Positions 16,222 to 21,224 of a stretch of 22,016 nucleotides of DNA are shown here, one piece after another (positions within the stretch are counted from its first letter, which is position 1; each line of letters starts with the position of its first letter). Origin of the DNA: a virus. The notes below the pieces were generated by a model that made no database searches, was not told where the DNA came from, and saw nothing but the letters and a program-made list of their open reading frames with translations. Where the stretch lies: positions 1 through 22,016 of IMG/VR virus record IMGVR_UViG_3300034073_000893; one strand, written 5' to 3'. The translations under genes were made by a program, and so were the position numbers.

Positions 16222-16587
16222 TCAAATACTTTGTTGAATATTCTTTACAGCTTCAAGATAATCCCTCACCATCTTGTCGCGTTCCCTCCCCTTAATACCA
16301 AGCAAAGCAACAGACTCACGAAATTCCTCAAAAGTCATGCAATTTAGCTCAGACTCTGTATAAATTCGATGATCTGGAGGATAAGCACGAATAGCTTCAT
16401 TACTCACCAAAGGCTTCTTAGGGTCTACCAGCAAATCCAACTCAGCAGAGAATGGGGCGAACAAACGTGGTACTGTATTCTTACGCATCTTAGCACCCAT
16501 AGCACCAAGTCTAATTAGCTCTTCCACAAATCGTACTCTGTCTGCTGTAAACACCGTAATCTTCTGATTTACTTTTTCAAATTCCAT
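16222..16587 (-). CDS. Conserved-looking phage protein upstream of the terminase, function unknown
   Basis: 121 residues from the ATG at 16587, which has AAGGA just upstream. The open frame extends to 16653, but that part is occupied by hairpins at 16611-16629 and 16642-16661, so I take it as leader. The N-terminus is helical and charged (MEFEKVNQKITVFTADRVRF), then ELIRLGAMGAKMRK (about 25-38) and RLFAPFSAEL (about 42-51). The C-terminal half has YTESELNCMTFEEFRESVAL and ends in a helical segment (VRDYLEAVKNIQQS). Position before the large terminase makes it one candidate for the small terminase subunit, but I see no helix-turn-helix signature. Not a family I recognise. Confidence 0.7.
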   Translation of the reverse strand: MEFEKVNQKITVFTADRVRFVEELIRLGAMGAKMRKNTVPRLFAPFSAELDLLVDPKKPLVSNEAIRAYPPDHRIYTESELNCMTFEEFRESVALLGIKGRERDKMVRDYLEAVKNIQQSI

Positions 16588-16608
16588 AACTTCCTTTTTA
16601 TAAACAGC

Positions 16609-17007
16609 TAAAGCTCCGCGAAGGAGCTTATTGAAATTAATCCCGCTTACCATCCTGCGGGGCTATTCTTTAGCGATAGCGGATTAATAAAAGCTGTACA
16701 TTTGAATCACGGACTAATGTACAAATGCCGGGGAAGTTACAAATAATTATTCTTTCTGATAGTTGGCGCTATTCAGTCTAAGTAATTTGGTAGCGTATAA
16801 CTTCCCACCTTAGCCGTAAGTTTTGGTCCTAAGGCTTATTAGATTTCAAGGGCAGGTACTGAACTCCTGCATGATCCTACTAAGATTAGCAATGTCTTAA
16901 TACTCTCCGAGACACACCCAGCCTCTATCAGAGTTGCAAGCTATTTGCGGTAGCTTTTCTCTGGTCATATCAGCCTATGCATTCCTTGAAAAATCTGCAA
17001 TTTTCAA
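16609..17007 (-). ncRNA. Hairpin-dense non-coding stretch, candidate structured RNA
   Basis: About 400 bases with no convincing gene. Successive inverted repeats fill it: 16611-16617/16623-16629 (7 bp), 16642-16646/16657-16661 (5), 16662-16666/16676-16680 (5), 16695-16702/16716-16723 (8), 16731-16739/16798-16806 (9, enclosing 16767-16771/16791-16795), 16808-16813/16829-16834 (6), 16852-16856/16866-16870 (5), 16938-16943/16951-16956 (6, with an outer AGAG/CTCT) and 16986-16992/17001-17007 (7). No tRNA fold or promoter was found inside. A 23-residue frame starts at about 16966 (MTREKLP..), with poor Shine-Dalgarno support. The function is unknown: leader, processed small RNA or remnant. Confidence 0.4.
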
Positions 17008-17153
17008 AACACAGTGTCAATACACTCTTCAACCGTCTTGCCATCAAGATAAGCTTCTTGAATATCTGAAATGAAGATATTAACTTGCTTCTCTGTATAG
17101 CCGTACTTTACAGCCATTGTCTTTACGCTCTCGTAATAGTCTTTAAACGTCAT
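17004..17153 (-). CDS. Small protein, 49 residues, function unknown
   Basis: Starts at the ATG at 17153 (MTFKDYYESVKTMAVKYGY) and ends ECIDTVF. It is a compact, probably helical protein with a repeated 'KT.....Y.' flavour and the segment TEKQVNIFISDIQEAYLDGK (about 20-39). A longer frame to 17273 exists but would overlap the well-supported 87-residue gene by more than 100 bases, so I reject it. The ribosome binding site is weak (TAAGTG), so translation may be coupled to the gene 8 bases upstream. No family recognised. Confidence 0.6.
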   Translation of the reverse strand: MTFKDYYESVKTMAVKYGYTEKQVNIFISDIQEAYLDGKTVEECIDTVF

Positions 17154-17161
17154 AACACTTA

Positions 17162-17425
17162 CTAAATTAACGAGTATCCGCCCTCGAAAGCATCGGCGGG
17201 CGAGTACGACTTGTAGCCGTCCTCGTAGACCACGTAGTAGCCGCCAACCTGGGGCTTGTGCTTGAAATACCAATCCGCTGACACAGGAAGCGGACCATAG
17301 TCTGCATCCTCAAACTTCAGAATGGCGAACTCGCTATTCGAAGAACCTTCTCCAATGGCTTTGATCTTCAGCGCCCACACCTTCTTGTGACACTGGTATT
17401 TTGGCATTTCTCTTTGTACATTCAT
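17162..17425 (-). CDS. Conserved small phage protein (CHKKVWALKI type), function unknown
   Basis: 87 residues with AAGGA before the ATG at 17425. Residues 7-22 read MPKYQCHKKVWALKIK, and the C-terminal half has KHKPQVGGYYVVYEDGYKSY (about 55-74) and ends AFEGGYSLI. This 'K.y.CHK.V.A.KI......P.vGGYyV.YeDGY.S..p...FE.GY' pattern is a widespread small phage and prophage protein whose job is unknown to me. Its base composition stands out: the coding stretch is clearly GC-rich, with codons such as GGC, GTC and CTG, while neighbours on both sides are AT-rich. This suggests recent acquisition. Confidence 0.8.
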   Translation of the reverse strand: MNVQREMPKYQCHKKVWALKIKAIGEGSSNSEFAILKFEDADYGPLPVSADWYFKHKPQVGGYYVVYEDGYKSYSPADAFEGGYSLI

Positions 17426-17435
17426 AATTGTCCTT

Positions 17436-17783
17436 TCATTCCTTCTTAGGCATGTGAAGCTGGAACACTACAGCTCTCTCTGTCTCTTCTTCCTCTACAA
17501 TGGAGGCTTCTGCTCTAGCGTCATCAATCTCAGACTTCTTGCCCTCCTCCTCAGCTTGAACAACCTTGTGGAACTCCTTAGCAGAAGTGATTGTCCATTT
17601 AGCTGTGGAAAGCTGTTCCTTGTCTACAGGCTTTCCGTCAAGACTATCTTGCACAAGCTCCATAGCCGTTGTCTCAGCCAATTGCTTGAGCCTAGCTGCC
17701 ACTTTACGTAGCTTAGAGGCTTTAGTTCCTACAGAACCAAATGGGCGTCCACGAGGACGTTTTTCTTGTTGTACTGCTGTCAT
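17436..17783 (-). CDS. Basic N-terminus protein, candidate small terminase subunit
   Basis: 115 residues. The N-terminus holds KRPRGRPFGSVGTKASKLRK (about 8-27), an AT-hook-like RGRP plus basic patch suited to DNA contact. Helices follow (VAARLKQLAETTAMELVQD), then KPVDKEQLSTAKWTITSAKE (about 51-70), and an acidic tail rich in Glu. DNA-binding N-terminus, helical middle and acidic C-terminus would fit a small terminase subunit, which must exist and is not otherwise found in the window. The start overlaps the previous gene by 4 bases. The assignment is tentative; a general DNA-binding protein is equally possible. Confidence 0.7.
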   Translation of the reverse strand: MTAVQQEKRPRGRPFGSVGTKASKLRKVAARLKQLAETTAMELVQDSLDGKPVDKEQLSTAKWTITSAKEFHKVVQAEEEGKKSEIDDARAEASIVEEEETERAVVFQLHMPKKE

Positions 17784-18088
17784 TGTTGTTCAAACAGTCT
17801 AGATTTCAACTCGTATCCCATATAACCCCAGAGGTCATTCTTAGAGTTCTCTACAGCGATTTTCTCACCAATCTCCGCATTGTCGTTGGCGCTAGAAGCA
17901 CTAGCAGATGGCTTTCCTGCAAGGGAGAAACCATTCTTTGTAGTCAACACAGCCCAGCGCAAGACTTGCCCTGAAACAGATACATGCTTAACAATCTCTA
18001 CTGATACGATATTATCTTCCAAGTCCTTTAATGAAACTCTAGGAGCTGTAAGATTCTTGTTAACAATTTCTTGTTCGATATTTTCCAT
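17780..18088 (-). CDS. N4 gp49 / Sf6 gp66 family protein
   Basis: 102 residues. It contains APRVSLKDLEDNIVSVEIV (about 15-33), LRWAVLTTKNGFSLAGKPSA (about 43-62), DNAEIGEKIAVENSKNDLW (about 69-87) and GYMGYELKSRL (about 88-98). The order 'P.v....ie..I......L..kNGF...G.s......n.d..iG...A..na...lW...GY.L' matches the N4 gp49/Sf6 gene 66 family. It is common in phages of Proteobacteria and of unknown function. The length is normal for the family. It is 3 bases after the helix-turn-helix gene and overlaps the next gene by 4, so these form one operon. Confidence 0.88.
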   Translation of the reverse strand: MENIEQEIVNKNLTAPRVSLKDLEDNIVSVEIVKHVSVSGQVLRWAVLTTKNGFSLAGKPSASASSANDNAEIGEKIAVENSKNDLWGYMGYELKSRLFEQQ

Positions 18089-18091
18089 AAT

Positions 18092-18334
18092 TCATTCCTC
18101 AAAATCTAGCGTCACTTCTAGCACTTCAGCAACCTGAACAAATTCCGACTTCTTTGGAGTGTCAACTCCGTAAAAGAATTTGTCCACTTTGTTTCTATTC
18201 CAACCAAGCTCTAGGGCCAAGTCGCTAGTTGACATTCCTCTATTACGGAGAACACTAATGAAATCGGAAATAGCTGCTTCAGCGTCTAGAGGATCAACAA
18301 GCTCTGCTCGCTTTTCTTCTATATTCTTATTCAT
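18092..18334 (-). CDS. Small helix-turn-helix DNA-binding protein
   Basis: 80 residues from the ATG at 18334, preceded by AGGAAA. Residues about 34-56 (MSTSDLALELGWNRNKVDKF) form a Cro/C1-type helix-turn-helix, and the following segment (TPKKSEFVQVAEVLEVTLDF) fits the rest of such a domain. It probably regulates phage transcription. The open frame runs further upstream to 18538, but that part is the antisense of nothing: it covers the tRNA-Gly gene and a terminator read in an open frame, so it is not coding. A small hairpin (TCCCT/AGGGA, about 18352-18364) lies just before the ribosome binding site. Confidence 0.75.
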   Translation of the reverse strand: MNKNIEEKRAELVDPLDAEAAISDFISVLRNRGMSTSDLALELGWNRNKVDKFFYGVDTPKKSEFVQVAEVLEVTLDFEE

Positions 18335-18394
18335 GTTATTTCCTATTGTAATAATCCCTATGAGGGAATGCTCTTTGCATTGCACAAAGAAAAT

Positions 18395-18419
18395 GGGAGA
18401 GAATAAAACAAGCTCTCCC
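18395..18419 (-). terminator. Rho-independent terminator after tRNA-Gly
   Basis: On the minus strand GGGAGAG (18419-18413) pairs with CTCTCCC (18401-18395) around an 11-base loop and is followed by ATTTTCTTTG. It lies 13 bases after the tRNA 3' end, so it likely ends the tRNA-containing transcript. No clear promoter was seen between it and the helix-turn-helix gene, so some read-through is probable. Confidence 0.75.
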
Positions 18420-18432
18420 TCTTGTATAAATA

Positions 18433-18508
18433 TGGAGCAGACGATCGGAATTGAACCGACAACCACTGATGTGGAAAAACAGCGCTCTGCCAATTGAGCT
18501 ACATCTGC
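18433..18508 (-). tRNA. tRNA-Gly (anticodon UCC)
   Basis: Folds by hand on the minus strand. Acceptor GCAGATG/CGTCTGC has one G-U pair, and TA follows at positions 8-9. The D stem is GCTC/GAGC, the anticodon stem CTGTT/ATCAG with one T-T mismatch, the loop TTTCCAC giving anticodon TCC, a 5-base variable loop, and the T arm GTCGG/CCGAT with loop TTCAATT. CCA is encoded. The anticodon-stem mismatch slightly lowers confidence in full activity. It reads GGA codons. Confidence 0.85.
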
Positions 18509-18718
18509 AATAAAACAGGAGTTTTGCACATTAACCAATACCGAAATATTGAAGTGTCTCCTGTGTGTTAAATATGCCCCGTAAATAGCCGCAAAGAACT
18601 ACTCTGCCGAGGACTTTAGCTTACGTCTAAGCCTTCTTTCTTAAATATTAAAGTTCAACCCCTGTCCAAAACAACAATTGAAGTTTATACAGGTGTAGAG
18701 GCGACATCAGAAAGAACA
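18509..18718 (-). other. Spacer with hairpins, no convincing gene
   Basis: About 210 bases between the 95-residue gene and tRNA-Gly. Inverted repeats include CAATA/TATTG (about 18537-18552), GCTTA/TAAGC around CGTC (about 18618-18631) and CCTGT/ACAGG (about 18661-18693). A 23-residue hydrophobic frame (MFFLMSPLH..) starts in a TGATG overlap with the upstream stop but has no ribosome binding site. No promoter of good quality was found. It may be part of a tRNA precursor. Confidence 0.35.
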
Positions 18719-19006
18719 TCACCGAATACTCTCATAAGGGAGAATTGACTCTCCTCGATAATACAGAAATGCACAGTAGTTAGCAACATCCACTACATTT
18801 CCCTTTTCTACACTAATATGAAGAAGATTGCTTAGATGTTGTTGGGTACATTCCTCCGTATTAAATCCTGAGTACCCTTGCTTACTCTTCTGGACTAGCC
18901 GAATCTTTTGCACCTGACTAAGATTGTCTACTGCATCCTTTTCAATCTCAGCTTCTACAATTTTCTCAGGTTCCCAAGCTTCTCGTTGTGCATCATAATG
19001 TCCCAT
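18719..19006 (-). CDS. Small acidic phage protein, function unknown
   Basis: 95 residues from the ATG at 19006, with AAGGAG at good spacing. The open frame extends to 19030, but the internal start is favoured by that site. It starts MGHYDAQREAWEPEKIVEAE and is acidic and helical to about residue 45. NTEECTQQHLSNLLHISVEK (about 49-68) and GNVVDVANYCAFLYYRGE (about 69-86) follow. The 'G...DVANy..fl..RG' ending recurs in many small phage proteins of unknown role. It overlaps the preceding gene by 14 bases. No enzyme signature visible. Confidence 0.72.
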   Translation of the reverse strand: MGHYDAQREAWEPEKIVEAEIEKDAVDNLSQVQKIRLVQKSKQGYSGFNTEECTQQHLSNLLHISVEKGNVVDVANYCAFLYYRGESILPYESIR

Positions 19007-19184
19007 TATACAACTCCTTAGCAAAACCATCTACAATTGCTGTGTAGCCATACTTCTTCTTAGCATCGGCGTAGCTATCGGCCTTACCAATTTCCTTCAT
19101 TGTAACTTCGTATTGTGCCTCACCTTTGTGGTCAACACCTGCCTTACGATAGGTCGGCATATATACGGCGATTTGCTTCTTCAT
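18993..19184 (-). CDS. Small basic phage protein, function unknown
   Basis: 63 residues, MKKQIAVYMPTYRKAGVDHK at the N-terminus, then an alternating charged segment EVTMKEIGKADSYADAKKKYG (split about 27-47) and a hydrophobic-helical end. AAGGAG lies eight bases before the ATG at 19184. It is the last gene before the overlapping 95-residue gene and follows the 49-residue frame by 22 bases, in the tRNA transcript. No family recognised. Confidence 0.68.
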   Translation of the reverse strand: MKKQIAVYMPTYRKAGVDHKGEAQYEVTMKEIGKADSYADAKKKYGYTAIVDGFAKELYNGTL

Positions 19185-19206
19185 TTACTTTCTCCTTTGT
19201 TAATAA

Positions 19207-19356
19207 TCAAACTTCTTTTTCAGATAAACTTAAATTGAATTGAATGGGATAGGTGGATTCGACACCACAACATCCTATTAGCCCGGTACTGTTTTCATTG
19301 ACACAATTGCCGTACTCGCGTAATACAACTAATAAGTTTGCATTAGTTTTAGACAA
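19207..19356 (-). CDS. Possible small protein with TTG start, 49 residues
   Basis: An open frame from the TTG at 19356 to TGA at 19207, read by hand. It includes NLLVVLREYGNCVNENSTG (about 7-25), GCCGVESTYPIQFNL (about 28-42) and ends SEKEV, a composition that looks like real protein. No ATG or GTG is available, because a TAA lies three codons upstream. The site before the TTG is only a weak AAGA. It lies between tRNA-Arg and the 63-residue gene in the same direction. It could be a remnant of a longer gene. Function unknown. Confidence 0.4.
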   Translation of the reverse strand: MSKTNANLLVVLREYGNCVNENSTGLIGCCGVESTYPIQFNLSLSEKEV

Positions 19357-19459
19357 GACATCTTATCATGCTTTGGAGATTAATGCATCTCTCCTAACAA
19401 TACTTTCAATCTTTCTACTATCCCAAACAGAAGAACTCTCGGTAAAGAATGCTTTTGTT

Positions 19460-19536
19460 TGGTGGGCGGCGAGGAATTCGAATCCCCATAGTTCGAGGTA
19501 GAAGCTCGATTCATTGTCCAGTTATGATAGCCGCCC
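19460..19536 (-). tRNA. tRNA-Arg (anticodon UCU)
   Basis: On the minus strand: acceptor GGGCGGC/GCCGCCC (7 bp), TA at 8-9, D stem TCAT/ATGA, anticodon stem TCGAG/CTCGA with loop CTTCTAC giving anticodon TCT, variable loop ACTAT, and T arm GGGGA/TCCTC with loop TTCGAAT. Discriminator A and encoded CCA follow. All stems are intact. It reads AGA, a codon that is rare in many gammaproteobacteria. Confidence 0.93.
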
Positions 19537-19541
19537 AAAAC

Positions 19542-19616
19542 TGGTATGGCGTGTTGGTTTCGATCCAACTACCAAAGTCTTATGAGGACTCCACTCTCCC
19601 ATTGAGTTAACGCCAC
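19542..19616 (-). tRNA. tRNA-Met (anticodon CAU)
   Basis: On the minus strand: acceptor GTGGCGT/ACGCCAT (one G-U), TA at 8-9, D stem ACTC/GAGT, anticodon stem GAGTC/GACTT with loop CTCATAA giving CAT, variable loop TGGTA, and T stem GTTGG/CCAAC with loop ATCGAAA. Discriminator A and encoded CCA follow. The T-loop starts with A instead of T. It could be elongator Met or an Ile tRNA with modified C34; sequence alone does not settle this. Only 5 bases separate it from tRNA-Arg. Confidence 0.9.
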
Positions 19617-19701
19617 TTCCTAAATGGAAGACTCTACCACAGAACTTAGGAGAAAGGAGAATGAAAACCTAGTTCTCTTTGTGTGTAAAGCCTTCTATTT
19701 A

Positions 19702-19721
19702 AGAGACTCTTTCGAGTCTCT
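19702..19721 (-). terminator. Strong hairpin with GAAA loop between the micro-gene and the tRNAs
   Basis: AGAGACTC pairs with GAGTCTCT (8 bp) around GAAA on the minus strand (TTTC on plus). It begins 5 bases after the stop of the 30-residue gene. Downstream on the minus strand is TTAAATAG, a poor T-tract, so it may be a leaky terminator, a 3' stabiliser of the micro-gene message or a processing signal before the tRNAs. On the plus strand the flank GTATTTTAT is a better terminator tail. A second imperfect hairpin (AGAACT/AGTTCT) lies at about 19641-19676. Confidence 0.5.
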
Positions 19722-19726
19722 GTATT

Positions 19727-19819
19727 TTATAGTCGAATTGGATTCAGGTCAATTCCGAGCCCGTACCCTTCAATCAAACCCCATCCCTCGTTTGTAATAC
19801 TATCCCAACCGTCATTCAT
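19727..19819 (-). CDS. 30-residue micro-protein, first gene after a perfect promoter
   Basis: Read by hand: ATG at 19819, stop TAA at 19727. It starts MNDGWDSITNEGWGLIEG and ends GIDLNPIRL. It is acidic with two WG-type repeats (DGWDSI, EGWGLI). The start has AAGGA six bases upstream, and a perfect consensus promoter (19854-19882) lies 35 bases before the ATG. A stable hairpin begins just after the stop. These signals together make it a real gene despite its size. No known family. It could be a small inhibitor of a host protein, but nothing in the sequence shows the target. Confidence 0.7.
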   Translation of the reverse strand: MNDGWDSITNEGWGLIEGYGLGIDLNPIRL

Positions 19820-19853
19820 AAGAATTCCTTTGTTTTTGTTGTCTATACTTACA

Positions 19854-19882
19854 ATTATATCATCCACTTCTATATTTGTCAA
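19854..19882 (-). promoter_or_regulatory. Perfect consensus sigma70 promoter
   Basis: On the minus strand TTGACA (19882-19877), exactly 17 bases, TATAAT (19859-19854): a full match at both hexamers. The predicted start is near 19847, about 28 bases before the micro-gene ATG. It should drive the micro-gene, tRNA-Met, tRNA-Arg and the small genes downstream. A perfect match suggests early, host-polymerase-driven, high expression. Confidence 0.93.
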
Positions 19883-19931
19883 GTGTTTTATTACAGTTTG
19901 GTACAATTATTTACCTAAATGTACTTACTTA

Positions 19932-20417
19932 TCAATCCCAGAATGTATTCAGATATAGTCCAAACAAACGACACCCATTTTGAATACGAGCATGGTAGGC
20001 ATCGTATAGAGCACGCTTATCTGGAATTTCTTTAAGACCGGAAGAAATCATTGTAACACAACCACGCTCGTCTGGCTCACTCCATTCAATTTCACCAACA
20101 ACATCGTAAGGCTGAGGCTCATTTGCATTGTCTGTGGCAATCTCATTCATTGCCCACACAACCTCATCCAACACCCAATCCCACGCATCTTTAGAAAATC
20201 TTTCTTGATAAGTACCATGAAGTTCTTCTGGAACATCTTCCTTTGCAATAGCTCCGTATCCGTGAGAAGTCTCCTTCAGTTGCTTTAGGAGTGGTCCTGC
20301 AATCTGAGCAATAGTCCAAGCACAGCTCCAACTATCTTCCTTGTCAATCACAACATTGTTTGTCTTTACAGAGCCTTTCTCCTTACCACTCTTATAACGT
20401 TTAATCTTTACTTCCAT
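19932..20417 (-). CDS. Conserved phage protein of unknown function
   Basis: 161 residues. A basic start (MEVKIKRYKSGKEKG) is followed by DKEDSWSCAWTIAQIAGPLL (about 26-45), QLKETSHGYGAI (about 47-58), KEDVPEELHG (about 60-69), KDAWDWVLDEVVWAMNEIA (about 76-94), and a C-terminal ARIQNGCRLFGLYLNTFWD (about 143-161). The order 'D.WS....iA.ii.P.L..lK....G........DVP', 'rWdwvldEmiwaf' and 'ri.nG..LFG.Y...LWD' recurs in conserved hypothetical proteins of many tailed phages. I know no function for it. A GGAG seven bases before the ATG supports the start. It is the last gene of the right-hand operon. Confidence 0.85.
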   Translation of the reverse strand: MEVKIKRYKSGKEKGSVKTNNVVIDKEDSWSCAWTIAQIAGPLLKQLKETSHGYGAIAKEDVPEELHGTYQERFSKDAWDWVLDEVVWAMNEIATDNANEPQPYDVVGEIEWSEPDERGCVTMISSGLKEIPDKRALYDAYHARIQNGCRLFGLYLNTFWD

Positions 20418-20432
20418 CTATAGACTCCATCC

Positions 20433-20612
20433 TTACGAAACTGTCACTTCATTTGTGCATACCGGGCAAACAATATATCTCCAAGTATCCCTGCCGCCAT
20501 CAATATCAACTGTGTTTTGTTCTTTCACATCGGTGAATACGTAACTTAGCTTACTTCCGCACTTTCTGCAAGATACTTCTCGTTCTGTCTGAGGACTTAC
20601 AACTTTAACCAT
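20433..20612 (-). CDS. Small zinc-ribbon protein
   Basis: 59 residues, read by hand. Cys15 and Cys18 (SCRKCGS) and Cys49 and Cys52 (VCPVCTN) form a four-cysteine zinc site, with about 30 residues between the pairs as in zinc ribbons. ATG at 20612 has AAGGAG about eight bases upstream, and the start overlaps the stop of the preceding mini-gene by 8 bases. It may bind nucleic acid or a host protein. No specific family recognised. Confidence 0.75.
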   Translation of the reverse strand: MVKVVSPQTEREVSCRKCGSKLSYVFTDVKEQNTVDIDGGRDTWRYIVCPVCTNEVTVS

Positions 20613-20781
20613 TCTTCATCTCCTTCTTTGGTTTAAATTTCTCAATGACTTCCATTAGCTTTCTGTGTGCAACGTCTTGCTCAAGGAGACATCCACCACA
20701 AATAAGCCAATAACCTGTGAACTGACCACCTTCTTCTATAAGGTTTTCTGTAGCACCACAATGCACACAACATTGTTCCAT
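20605..20781 (-). CDS. Small cysteine-pair (zinc-binding) protein
   Basis: 58 residues, read by hand. The N-terminus MEQCCVHCGAT supplies Cys4/Cys5 and Cys8, and Cys28 and Cys31 in LICGGCLLEQ complete a CxxC...CxxC site. A charged helix follows (HRKLMEVIEKFKPKKEMK). AAAGGA lies about eight bases before the ATG at 20781. It overlaps the next gene, which has a similar layout, and follows the 121-residue gene by 3 bases. Probably a small zinc protein; target unknown. Confidence 0.75.
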   Translation of the reverse strand: MEQCCVHCGATENLIEEGGQFTGYWLICGGCLLEQDVAHRKLMEVIEKFKPKKEMKNG

Positions 20782-20784
20782 TAT

Positions 20785-21150
20785 TTATTCCTTTCGGTAA
20801 TTAAATCCATACTCTGTCCAATGCTCACCATCTACAACATCAGAAAATTTCTTAATCAGTTCTACACGCCACTCTGGTACGTTAGATGGAACACTCTTAA
20901 TTCCCATTATCCAAGGAGTGTTTCGTTCTTCTTCAGCCTCTTCCTTAGCTCCCCAGTAGTGTTGATGTGAAACAACAACCGTCATCCCGTGGCAAGTTTG
21001 AGTCTCTAAGTCCGTTCCAGGGTACTTTACATGCCACAAGAGTACAATATCCCCTGTGTGCAGTTCTTTTTCTTCTCCCCAACGGCCATTCAGTGTAACT
21101 GGAGTCCCAACATCACACAAGCAACATTCTCCACTATAAACACGTAACAT
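20785..21150 (-). CDS. Phage protein of unknown function with N-terminal cysteine cluster
   Basis: 121 residues with AGGAGG just before the ATG at 21150. The N-terminus has Cys9, Cys10 and Cys12 (SGECCLCDVG). GDIVLLWHVKYPG (about 33-45) follows, then MTVVVSHQHYW (about 56-66) and a charged segment AKEEAEEER. The C-terminal half has PEWRVELIKKFSDVVDGEHW. The middle beta region (TGDIVLLW..V.....HGMTVVV) suggests a small barrel-like domain of the kind that carries a regulator or binding function, but I do not recognise the family. It begins the cysteine-rich mini-gene set. Confidence 0.75.
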   Translation of the reverse strand: MLRVYSGECCLCDVGTPVTLNGRWGEEKELHTGDIVLLWHVKYPGTDLETQTCHGMTVVVSHQHYWGAKEEAEEERNTPWIMGIKSVPSNVPEWRVELIKKFSDVVDGEHWTEYGFNYRKE

Positions 21151-21178
21151 ATTTCCTCCTTTGTTTGAACATGACTGT

Positions 21179-21208
21179 AGTGTAGCACAGATTTCTAGAA
21201 CACAACAA
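21179..21208 (-). promoter_or_regulatory. Possible extended -10 promoter
   Basis: On the minus strand TTGTTG (21208-21203), 18 bases, then TACACT (21184-21179) preceded by TGC, which gives an extended -10. It lies about 29 bases upstream of the ATG at 21150, in the 74-base gap after the 76-residue gene. It is weaker than the other promoters in the window. Confidence 0.4.
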
Positions 21209-21224
21209 AGTCACTAAGTATTAG

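Noticed and set aside
16850-16925. Possible tRNA on the minus strand (D-arm-like and TTC loop-like pieces, GCAGG/CCTGC stem)
   Set aside because: The acceptor arms do not pair and the T-loop is nine bases; only the single hairpin is real.
17154-17273. Longer start for the 49-residue gene at 17004-17153
   Set aside because: It would overlap the well-supported 87-residue gene by over 100 bases and has an Arg-rich, non-natural composition caused by the GC-rich gene read out of frame.
18335-18538. Upstream extension of the helix-turn-helix frame
   Set aside because: It runs through the tRNA-Gly gene and a terminator; the real start is the ATG at 18334.
19245-19428. tmRNA-like signal on the plus strand: GGATTCGAC near a GGGATAG that can pair with CTATCCC 180 bases on, plus a frame ending in AVLA and stop
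   Set aside because: No T-arm precedes the 3' acceptor strand, no CCA end, far too short for a tmRNA, strand opposite to all other genes, and the same bases encode a protein-like minus-strand frame (19207-19356).
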